Below are positions 1 through 5,881 of a stretch of 6,478 nucleotides of DNA, piece after piece. The notes beneath the pieces are model-generated. The model saw nothing but the letters and a program-made list of their open reading frames with translations. It did not search any database and was not told the DNA's origin. Position numbers and translations under genes: made by a program. The stretch's first letter is position 1; every line of letters starts with the position of its first letter. This DNA comes from Verrucomicrobiota bacterium (GTDB lineage Bacteria; Verrucomicrobiota; Verrucomicrobiia; Verrucomicrobiales; DEV007): positions 1-6,478 of the forward strand of contig JAADHD010000298.1 in the NCBI GenBank assembly GCA_013152075.1, written 5' to 3'.

Positions 1-521
1 GCAAAACCCTCACGTGGAAAAAGGTAAACGAAAAATCTTCCGCGAAGACCAGTTGCAAACATATCCGGAGTCTGATCTTCCTGATCTTCCTGATCATACA
101 TAAGCTTCACAGCGAGCGCTATGTGATCGGATGACATGCTCGAGCTCTCAACCAGGTTAACTCTAACTTCCTTCGGCCAGGCCAAAGCGATAATCTGTTT
201 TTTACCTCTGGGTAAAAAAACCGTGGCATTGGGTTTTTCGTTATGAAATCGCTCGATGTCGATTTTTAATTTTTTATCGGGCTGTTTTTTAACAGCATGT
301 CGGGGAGCCAGCAAACGCCCCTCAGGTGAATACAACATACGAAAAATTGGCCGTTTGCCTTCAAAGTAACGGTCCTCAATAGCATTTGTGTTAAAATAAA
401 CCGCAAAATTACCCGCCTCAATAATGACCACCGGATGCACATCCCCCCTCGGATTCTGATGCGCCCAAACCGCCTCAGAAAGAAAAATAAAAAAGTAGAC
501 AATCAAACCTGTTTTTTTCAC
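1..521 (-). CDS. Exported protein of unknown function, N-terminal part (runs off the left edge)
   Basis: I do not recognise this protein. The reading frame is open from a GTG start (complement of 519-521) to the window edge, giving 173 codons with no stop. The start is fixed because an in-frame TAG lies 12 bases upstream with no other start codon between; a G-rich stretch (AGGGTGGG) just before the GTG could serve as a weak ribosome-binding site. Residues 1-20 form a clear Sec signal peptide: KK at the N-terminus, a hydrophobic core (GLIVYFFIFL) and a V-W-A cleavage site before HQNPRG. The mature part is mixed, with several likely beta strands (PVVIIEAGNFAVYF, ATVFLPRG, RFFVYLFPREG) and an acidic (DQE)n run near residue 145. 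No catalytic motif or membrane segment is visible. It is divergent from the nagA-like gene, which says little about function. Confidence is high that it is a real exported protein and low for any role. Confidence 0.8.
   Translation of the reverse strand, partial: MKKTGLIVYFFIFLSEAVWAHQNPRGDVHPVVIIEAGNFAVYFNTNAIEDRYFEGKRPIFRMLYSPEGRLLAPRHAVKKQPDKKLKIDIERFHNEKPNATVFLPRGKKQIIALAWPKEVRVNLVESSSMSSDHIALAVKLMYDQEDQEDQTPDMFATGLRGRFFVYLFPREGF
72..95. repeat. 9-bp tandem repeat, 2.7 copies, inside the exported-protein gene
   Basis: The unit CTGATCTTC occurs twice in perfect tandem and is followed by a partial third copy (CTGATC). Read on the minus strand it encodes D-Q-E-D-Q-E-D-Q. The unit length is a multiple of three, so copy-number change by slippage would keep the reading frame and only lengthen or shorten an acidic patch. 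Confidence 0.85.
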
Positions 522-651
522 GAACCCACCCTATCCAGCCTTCATCTACGGGACAAGGATATTTTCCCGCTCCTGCACGTTTCACATCCCTTCCCGCATC
601 AAATCGCTCGACACCAGCTCACCTCCGCGTAACATTTCCAACTTGCGCCCA
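522..651. promoter_or_regulatory. Divergent intergenic region, presumed to hold promoters for both flanking genes
   Basis: These 130 bases separate two divergently transcribed genes, so both promoters are expected here or partly inside the neighbouring coding starts. I could not find a convincing -35/-10 pair with 16-18 bp spacing on either strand; the AT-rich patch around 557-566 is the most promoter-like piece for the minus-strand gene. No operator-like palindrome stands out. The call rests on gene orientation, not on a recognised motif. Confidence 0.4.
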
Positions 652-1608
652 ATGGCGCACACCCACCCCACTCAATCTACCCCCTCTCAATTCTCTCCTG
701 TGAACCCTCTCGACATTCAAGTAAACGGCTATTTCGGCGGTGACTTCACCAATCCCAAAATCACGGCTGAAGAATTGCACACCACTTGCGTGGCTCTGGA
801 GGAAGACGGAGTCGACAGTATTCTCGCCACGGTCATCACCGACAGCGTCGATGCCTTGTGTCAAAAACTTTCCCATCTGGTCAAACTGCGCGAACAGGAC
901 GAACTGGCAAAAAAAATCATCTGCGGTTTTCACATCGAGGGTCCCTTCATCAATTCTGAAGTCGGTTATGTCGGAGCGCATCCCGCCGACTGCGTCAAAC
1001 CTGCCAATGTCGAGGACAGCAAACGTCTATTGGAAGCCACCGCCGGCCTGACCAAACTGATCACTCTTGCTCCCGAATTCGACGAAGGCATGGCCACCAC
1101 CCGTTTTCTGGCGGATCAGGGGATCACCGTTTCTGCCGGGCACTGCAATCCTTCCTTTGATCAACTGAGAGCAGGCATCGATGCCGGCTTGAGCATGGTC
1201 ACTCACGTCGGTAACGGCTGCCCTGTTACCCTCCCCCGCCACGACAATTTTATCCAGCGTGTCCTCAGTTTATCCGATGACCTCTGGTGTTGTTTCATCC
1301 CCGACGGAGCCCATGTCGATTTTTTTGCGCTGAAAAACTACCTCAAAGTCGCCGGTATTGAGCGCAGTATCATGGTGACCGACGCCATCGCCGCCGCCAA
1401 GCTCGGCCCTGGTCTGTATAAATTATCCGGTATGGATATTGAAGTCGATGAAAACGGGGTCGCTCGCAAGCCCGGATCCCCCAATCTCGCTGGCGCCACC
1501 ATCACCATGCCCCAGATACGCGAAAACCTAAGCAAGCATCTAGGTCTCAACGACGAACAGATCAAACAACTCATCGACACCAATCCCCGCAAAGCGATCG
1601 GGATGTAG
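652..1608 (+). CDS. nagA: N-acetylglucosamine-6-phosphate deacetylase-like amidohydrolase (NagA family), barrel domain only
   Basis: NagA removes the acetyl group from N-acetylglucosamine-6-phosphate in the cytoplasm, giving glucosamine-6-phosphate and acetate for catabolism or wall recycling. With the ATG at 652 the protein has 318 residues; a TTG at 643 would add three, and neither has a clear ribosome-binding site. The family motifs appear in order: Q23-x-N25 (DIQVNG, the Gln/Asn variant also seen in E. coli NagA), the metal-ligand glutamate E96 (HIEGPF), H164 (SAGHCNPS), H185 with N188 (THVGNGCP), H221 (DGAHVD), catalytic-type D244 (VTDAIA) and a late LAGATITM segment. Family members are usually near 380 residues and have a small beta-sandwich built from both ends. 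Here the chain enters the barrel after about 20 residues and stops at NPRKAIGM, so that sandwich is absent. 'GNGCP' followed by 'PRHDN' differs from the enterobacterial form, so a related N-acylated sugar is possible. Family membership is firm; exact substrate is inferred. Confidence 0.88.
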   Translation: MAHTHPTQSTPSQFSPVNPLDIQVNGYFGGDFTNPKITAEELHTTCVALEEDGVDSILATVITDSVDALCQKLSHLVKLREQDELAKKIICGFHIEGPFINSEVGYVGAHPADCVKPANVEDSKRLLEATAGLTKLITLAPEFDEGMATTRFLADQGITVSAGHCNPSFDQLRAGIDAGLSMVTHVGNGCPVTLPRHDNFIQRVLSLSDDLWCCFIPDGAHVDFFALKNYLKVAGIERSIMVTDAIAAAKLGPGLYKLSGMDIEVDENGVARKPGSPNLAGATITMPQIRENLSKHLGLNDEQIKQLIDTNPRKAIGM

Positions 1609-1638
1609 TAATAATACCCGATACCACCCCTGCTATCG

Positions 1639-1707
1639 CGGACGTGCGAGCCGCACGTCCCTACCCGTTCTGGGATCTGCGGTAGGGACGACCGGCTCGG
1701 TCGTCCG
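1639..1707. repeat. Pair of inverted REP-like hairpins (BIME-like element)
   Basis: Two 27-bp arms (1639-1665 and 1681-1707) are inverted copies separated by 15 bp. Each contains its own perfect hairpin with a 9-bp stem and 3-base loop: 1640-1660 (GGACGTGCG/CGCACGTCC, loop AGC) and 1686-1706 (GGACGACCG/CGGTCGTCC, loop GCT). Each stem is immediately preceded, in its own orientation, by GTAG (CTAC at 1661-1664; GTAG at 1682-1685). The arms differ at four bases, which form two compensating pairs, so both stems stay perfect. A hairpin after a 5' GTAG, in head-to-head pairs, is the known layout of bacterial REP/BIME elements mobilised by RAYT (TnpA-REP) transposases. No transposase lies in the window. 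The element sits in the 230-bp spacer between the deacetylase and transporter genes, where it could protect mRNA ends or reduce read-through. It has no T-run, so it is not a standard intrinsic terminator. Confidence 0.82.
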
Positions 1708-1838
1708 AAGAGCTAAAAAAAGACTTCAATCCACTTAGACCACCAATTAACATTCCCTCCTAAAAACCCTCTCTTCCCAAAAAAAACCGGCTGCAAAGCT
1801 TGTTTTAACCCCGCAATTCAAGTAAACCCTGCTTCATC

Positions 1839-3131
1839 ATGAATAAAATCGTCGAGTTTTTCAAATCTATTGGCCCCGCCATCATCATCGCTGCCGTCGT
1901 CTGTGGCCCCGGTAGTATTTTGATGAGTTCCAAAACCGGTGCCATCTACGGATACAGCATGATCTGGGTCCTCACCATTGCCGCATCCCTGATGTGGTGC
2001 ATGGTGGTTTTGTCCGCCCGTCTGGGAGTGGTTCACAAACACACCCTGATCGAAGAACTCTCTATCCGTCTCGGTCGCCCAGTCGGAATATTCATTGGCA
2101 TCACCCTGTTTTTGATTGTCGCTGGTTTCCAGGTCAGTAACAACATCGCCATCGTCGCTGCCGTCGAAACGATTGTCGGCAATCTGGAAACTCCTGCCAA
2201 AGTCGGAGTCCTGCTCGCCTTGAATGCCTTCATCATCGTGGTGCTCTATGGCTTCCGGGACCTCTACAATCCGATTGAAAAAATCATGAAGACCATCGTG
2301 CTGTTGATGGTCACCTCATTCATCATCAATATGATCATGGCAAAACCCGACATCCTAGCCATGTTCAAAGGTCTGATCCCTTCCCCACCTGAAGGCGGTT
2401 ACAAATCTTTCATCTCAAATCCCACTGGCGGCGGCAATGTTCTGGTTTTGCAAGCATTGGTAGCTACCACGTTCTCTGTTGCCGGTGCATTTTACCAAGC
2501 CTACGGTGTCCGCGCCAAGGGCTGGGGAATTGGAGACACCAAAAAAGGCATGATCGATTCCCTGGTCGGCACCTGTGTGCTCTTTGGAGTATCACTGGTA
2601 GTGATGTCCACCGCCGCCGCCGCCCTGCATAACAATCCAAATGTCGATACGAGCCAACTTAATAATGTCAGCGACATCGCCAGAGCTCTGGAGCCTTTGT
2701 TTGGTTCGTCGGCCAAATACGTCTTTGCCTGCGGAATCTTCGCCGGTGGTTTTGGTGCCTTCATGGTCAATGCCATGATCGGTGGCAACATGCTCTCGGA
2801 TGGTTTTGGCAAAGGGGCCACCATCAATGACCGGGGCGCCCGCAACGGCACCGTGCTCGCTCTGTTCATTGGCATGGCGATTGCCATCGGTTCCATCATC
2901 ATGGAATTCCCTGTGGTCAACGTCATCACCGTCGCCCAGGCTTCAACCGTTCTCGGACTTCCGGCCCTGGCCGCTGCGCTGATTTATCTCGCCACCCGTC
3001 CCGACCTCACCGGCGAACGCAAGGTTCCCAAATGGATGATCGTCATGGGATCCGTCGGCTTCCTGCTTTCACTGCTACTCACCCTACGCACAATTGTGAA
3101 AGTGTATGTGAACTTGACGGCTACTGAGTAA
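1839..3131 (+). CDS. Nramp-superfamily membrane transporter lacking the canonical metal-binding motifs
   Basis: This is a 430-residue integral inner-membrane protein with about 11 hydrophobic segments and the layout of the Nramp (SLC11) family, a LeuT-fold group normally importing Mn2+, Fe2+ or related ions with protons. Recognisable family pieces are the first helix (IGPAIIIAAVVCGPGS), the following GAIYGYSMIWVL, LSARLGVV after helix 2, GFRDLYNPIEKIM, the GGFGAFMVNAMIGGNMLSDG helix near residues 303-322 and VAQASTVLGLPALAAALIYL near 365-384. The metal-binding sites do not match: DPGN in helix 1 is GPGS (residues 23-26), and MPHN in helix 6 aligns with VAGA (about 214-217). The Asp, Asn and Met ligands are therefore missing. 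Known divergent Nramp branches move Mg2+ or Al3+, but the substrate here is open and may not be a metal. The ATG at 1839 lacks a Shine-Dalgarno sequence; an in-frame TAA upstream, with no intervening ATG, GTG or TTG, fixes the start. It follows the nagA-like gene by 230 bp. Confidence 0.85.
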   Translation: MNKIVEFFKSIGPAIIIAAVVCGPGSILMSSKTGAIYGYSMIWVLTIAASLMWCMVVLSARLGVVHKHTLIEELSIRLGRPVGIFIGITLFLIVAGFQVSNNIAIVAAVETIVGNLETPAKVGVLLALNAFIIVVLYGFRDLYNPIEKIMKTIVLLMVTSFIINMIMAKPDILAMFKGLIPSPPEGGYKSFISNPTGGGNVLVLQALVATTFSVAGAFYQAYGVRAKGWGIGDTKKGMIDSLVGTCVLFGVSLVVMSTAAAALHNNPNVDTSQLNNVSDIARALEPLFGSSAKYVFACGIFAGGFGAFMVNAMIGGNMLSDGFGKGATINDRGARNGTVLALFIGMAIAIGSIIMEFPVVNVITVAQASTVLGLPALAAALIYLATRPDLTGERKVPKWMIVMGSVGFLLSLLLTLRTIVKVYVNLTATE

Positions 3132-3192
3132 AATTACACTCAGCAGAGACTACTTTCACAATCTCACCATCTGGTATCCCTGATTTCCCCCG

Positions 3193-3242
3193 CCCAACGC
3201 CTCAAAAGTATGTCCGGCCGGACATTCTTTTGAGGCGTTGGG
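3193..3242. terminator. 50-bp near-perfect palindrome between convergent genes, likely bidirectional terminator
   Basis: Outer arms 3193-3208 (CCCAACGCCTCAAAAG) and 3227-3242 are perfect 16-base inverted repeats. Inside them, after a single T:T mismatch, lies the perfect 16-base palindrome ATGTCCGGCCGGACAT (3210-3225), so 48 of 50 bases pair. It lies 61 bp after the transporter stop and 23 bp from the end of the AsmA-like gene, the expected place for a shared terminator. The outer stem has no following T-run in either direction. The inner stem alone (ATGTCC-GGCC-GGACAT) is followed by TCTTTT on the plus strand and ACTTTT on the minus strand, so it could work as a compact two-way terminator with the outer arms adding stability. 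The structure is certain; its function is inferred from position. Confidence 0.65.
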
Positions 3243-3265
3243 GTAAAACGATCCGGTTCCCAAAA

Positions 3266-5794
3266 TCACTCGGCATCTATTTCTTCTGAATTGGGAGCTG
3301 CTTTTTTCTTCTGAAAGGGCAACACCTTTTTTAGACCTTTGCCGATCCCCTCTACACTCTTCCCTGTCATTTTAACCGCTTCCTTCGCGGTGTTGCCTCC
3401 TAATTTAAGCACCTCCTTGCTGGTATCGGTCACCCCCTTTGTCCCGGCCTTGACAACTCCTGTCGCATTGAGATTTTTCATTTTCCATACAATATTATCC
3501 AGCGGCCCACTCCCATTCACCTCCAGCAGATGACTGGCTATGTCCGTCACCAAACCTACGGCCCCTTTGAACTCCGCCTTGCCGTCCAAAGTTACCACTT
3601 TTTCCTGCAGATCATATTGCCCCTTCACCACAATCTGACTCAAATCCCCCCCGATCAACAGATCATCAGAGCGGATCAATTCATCCTTCACCAGATACGT
3701 CGCCGTTAACACATGTGTGCCCTCTTTCTCTCCCTCCTTCCGTTTGCCGAAAGCCGGCATCGCTTTATTCAGGGTCGCAAAAAGCGAACCAAAAAGAGGC
3801 ATTGTATAAAAAAGGGCGTCTTCGATTTTGATTTCGCCTTTGGCATCCCTGACCAACACCGTCTGATCACCACTTCCTTCGAAATCAAAATACAGGCGCC
3901 CGGGATACACGGTCTGTTGCTCTTGGTTGTCCCCGACTGTGCCTGCCAATAATCTCATTTCATGCACGGAGACATTCTCCAGTTTCAATTTGGCCTGGTA
4001 GGGTTTTTCATCGCTCATCACCATCATTTGTCCAGACAAGCGGACTTCTCCATCTGCAATCCCGGCCGACAAACCCGGATCAAGAGTGCTCACACTTCCT
4101 CCGGCAAAAACCAGCTTCCCCTTCAGTTCTTCCATTTTTATCTGCCGCCCTGCGGTTTCCACGTGAACGTCAGCGGCATTGAGAAACTCAATTCTCAGAT
4201 CGCTTTTTTCCAAGCTTTTAAAATTCACCTGCCCGTTGATTTCCAGATGCGGAGTCTGATGCAATATCAGCGCAGGCTTACCTTCTTCAGTATTTTTCCC
4301 TGAATAATCTTCGATCAATTTTAAAAAATCCACCTGACTTTCCAGCTTCACGATTTCCAGCGTTTTTGTCGGCATCACATAACGCAACTCACCCGTCACC
4401 GACTTACCCCGATAGGACATGTCGAAGGACTTCACGTCCACTGCCCTGTCCTTTCCCAAATAGATCACATCCGCTTTTACGTGATCAAAGGTAACTCCAT
4501 GCCAGGGAAAGGACTTGCCTGACACAACAAGGTTAACCGAGCGGCTTTGACTCCCCCCCAAAACTTTACCTTCTCCGGACAGCAAAAATTCTCCTCCCTC
4601 GACCTTTGCTGATAACCCCGGTTCCAATATACGCACCTTCCCCTCGGAAAAAACCAGCTTACCTTTCAGCTTTTTCAAGCTGATCTCTCGCTCCCCGGCT
4701 TTAACAGCCACATAAGCGGCATCGAGGAATTCGACTTCCAAATCACTCTTTTCCAAATCGCTGAAATCTAATCGACCACTCAATCCCAGATGCGGAGCTT
4801 GAAGCAATGCTAATTGCTGATCATTTTCATCCGCATTTTCCCCCGAGTAATCCCTGATCCAGGATAAAAAATCCGCCTGACTTTTCAGCTGCGCAATTTG
4901 CAGCGTTTTTGTCTTCATTACATAACGCAAGCCACCCTCTACCGACTTACCTTGATACACCGCATTAAAAGACTTCACATCCACCGATCGATCCTTCCCT
5001 GAATAAGTCACTTTTGCGTCTATGCGGTCGAAGGCCACTCCGTGCCAAACAAAGGTCTCACCGGAAAATCGGGAGTTCACTATCATTCCGTCCAAATTTG
5101 ACGCATCAATATTAAAATCAGATACCACCTGCAAATGTCCCTGCTCAGTCTCAACCGATATCCACTCCCCCAAGGGCTTCAAAAACGAAAAATCAATCAG
5201 CAGCTTTTTCTTGTCATCAAGGGAAGCCTGGATGTCCTGTTCTTTTTCTTTTTTGTCTTTTCCTCGACCAAAACTCAGGCTCCCGGTTACATCATAATTC
5301 ACTCCCTGCATCATCGCCGAAAAACGATTCACCTCCACCCCGCTCGCTCCTGCCCGCATTACCGAATTCACCCGCTCTATCCTCTCCACCTCTTCCCCGT
5401 CAACTAACATACTGATCTCCGAATTCTCCAGTGTCACCTTGATGGAAAGTTCCCTTTCTAATATCCACTGCTTCAGGCTGGGAGAAAGTCCCAGATTTGT
5501 AATCGTCAATAGCGGCTTTTCTTTCTTTTTACTTTCGTAAAGAAACACCTTCTCGACCACCGCCCCTCTCCGGGGATCCTGCCATGCCGAAGAATAATCA
5601 ACATATATACCTGTCGCTTCCAACTCCTTAATCACCAGCGAACGCATCTCTGCAATCAACCACTCTTGGGCAAAATAAGCAGAAGTGCCAGCTGTCAGGA
5701 AAAACGCAAGCAATGCAAACACCACCCACTTCCACCGTTTCCTCTTGGGTCGAAAATTAACGCTTTCTTCTTCTGCAGACTCTTTGTTACTCAT
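3266..5794 (-). CDS. AsmA-like envelope protein, single N-terminal membrane anchor, with internal duplication
   Basis: The 842-residue product has the architecture of AsmA-family proteins, inner-membrane-anchored periplasmic beta-rich proteins implicated in lipid transport to, and maintenance of, the outer membrane. Residues 1-20 are cytoplasmic and basic near the end (RPKRKRWKW); about 21-42 form one transmembrane helix; then a long series of amphipathic beta strands follows. Residues 240-407 and 421-588 are an internal duplication. Residues 600-770 look like an AsmA-type C-terminal domain: the FYTMPLFGSLFATLNKAMPAF helix near 662-682, the GGDLSQIVVKGQYDLQEKVVTLDG strands near 715-738 and NGSGPLDNIVWKM near 760. 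The tail (about 775-830) is Lys/Gly/Thr-rich and weakly repetitive, with likely amphipathic helices. The ATG at 5794 is forced by an in-frame TGA nine bases upstream (5801-5803); no strong ribosome-binding site is seen. It is divergent from the SMP-30-like gene and convergent with the transporter. Family is fairly sure, though the sequence is divergent; function is by analogy. Confidence 0.78.
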   Translation of the reverse strand: MSNKESAEEESVNFRPKRKRWKWVVFALLAFFLTAGTSAYFAQEWLIAEMRSLVIKELEATGIYVDYSSAWQDPRRGAVVEKVFLYESKKKEKPLLTITNLGLSPSLKQWILERELSIKVTLENSEISMLVDGEEVERIERVNSVMRAGASGVEVNRFSAMMQGVNYDVTGSLSFGRGKDKKEKEQDIQASLDDKKKLLIDFSFLKPLGEWISVETEQGHLQVVSDFNIDASNLDGMIVNSRFSGETFVWHGVAFDRIDAKVTYSGKDRSVDVKSFNAVYQGKSVEGGLRYVMKTKTLQIAQLKSQADFLSWIRDYSGENADENDQQLALLQAPHLGLSGRLDFSDLEKSDLEVEFLDAAYVAVKAGEREISLKKLKGKLVFSEGKVRILEPGLSAKVEGGEFLLSGEGKVLGGSQSRSVNLVVSGKSFPWHGVTFDHVKADVIYLGKDRAVDVKSFDMSYRGKSVTGELRYVMPTKTLEIVKLESQVDFLKLIEDYSGKNTEEGKPALILHQTPHLEINGQVNFKSLEKSDLRIEFLNAADVHVETAGRQIKMEELKGKLVFAGGSVSTLDPGLSAGIADGEVRLSGQMMVMSDEKPYQAKLKLENVSVHEMRLLAGTVGDNQEQQTVYPGRLYFDFEGSGDQTVLVRDAKGEIKIEDALFYTMPLFGSLFATLNKAMPAFGKRKEGEKEGTHVLTATYLVKDELIRSDDLLIGGDLSQIVVKGQYDLQEKVVTLDGKAEFKGAVGLVTDIASHLLEVNGSGPLDNIVWKMKNLNATGVVKAGTKGVTDTSKEVLKLGGNTAKEAVKMTGKSVEGIGKGLKKVLPFQKKKAAPNSEEIDAE
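4031..4534 (-). repeat. Internal repeat copy B of the AsmA-like gene (residues 421-588)
   Basis: This is the second copy of a tandem in-gene duplication with a register of 181 codons (543 bp). It includes WHGVTFDHV, GKDRAVDVKSF, GKSVTGELRYVM, SLEKSDL, LKGKLVF and DPGLSA. It aligns with copy A without gaps; by hand about 90 of 159 compared residues are identical. The DNA copies have clearly diverged, so the event is old. Confidence 0.88.
4574..5077 (-). repeat. Internal repeat copy A of the AsmA-like gene (residues 240-407)
   Basis: This is the first copy of the duplication. It includes WHGVAFDRI, GKDRSVDVKSF, GKSVEGGLRYVM, DLEKSDL, LKGKLVF and EPGLSA, at the same spacing as in copy B. About 13 residues link the copies (VLGGSQS region). 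Each unit probably folds as a run of antiparallel strands that extends the periplasmic beta-groove. Confidence 0.88.
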
Positions 5795-5881
5795 GATGCT
5801 TCAATACTTTTACCCAAAACCATCAATAAATCCCGTTTTTCTGAGAGACTTCCAGTCAACAAGCGATAAACTAATCCGCCT
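5795..5881. promoter_or_regulatory. Divergent intergenic region, presumed promoters for the AsmA-like and SMP-30-like genes
   Basis: Only 87 bases lie between two divergent start codons, so both promoters must fit here or overlap the coding starts. A TTGACT hexamer is present on the minus strand (complement of 5854-5859), but the nearest AT-rich -10-like hexamer lies about 22 bases on, too far for a standard sigma-70 promoter. The stretch GATAAACTAAT just before the plus-strand start is AT-rich. The assignment rests on layout. Confidence 0.4.

Noticed and set aside
198..219. AT-rich hairpin TTTTTTACC / GGTAAAAAA with loop TCTG
   Set aside because: It resembles part of a terminator but lies inside the exported-protein coding region, has a weak A/T stem and is explained by Lys and Phe codons.
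266..502. 78-codon minus-strand frame starting MSTFLFFFLRR
   Set aside because: It is in another frame of the exported-protein gene; the GTG-started frame has a complete signal peptide and runs on to the window edge, while this one is Arg-rich and stops early.
435..632. 65-codon plus-strand frame before the nagA-like gene
   Set aside because: It overlaps the start of the minus-strand gene and has low-complexity, unrelated composition; no ribosome-binding site.
643..645. TTG as an alternative nagA start
   Set aside because: It would add only three residues and has no better ribosome-binding site than the ATG at 652; the ATG was preferred.
619..981. 120-codon open frame antisense to the nagA-like gene
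   Set aside because: It overlaps conserved NagA motifs on the other strand and shows no protein-like family pattern or start signal.
2501..2929. 142-codon open frame antisense to the transporter
   Set aside because: It lies wholly inside the transporter gene in the opposite strand, its product is Met/Pro/Ala-biased without family features, and the sense protein is clearly real.
5854..5859. TTGACT -35-like hexamer on the minus strand upstream of the AsmA-like gene
   Set aside because: No -10 hexamer at 16-19 bp; the closest AT-rich hexamer is about 22 bp away, so it was not called as a promoter.
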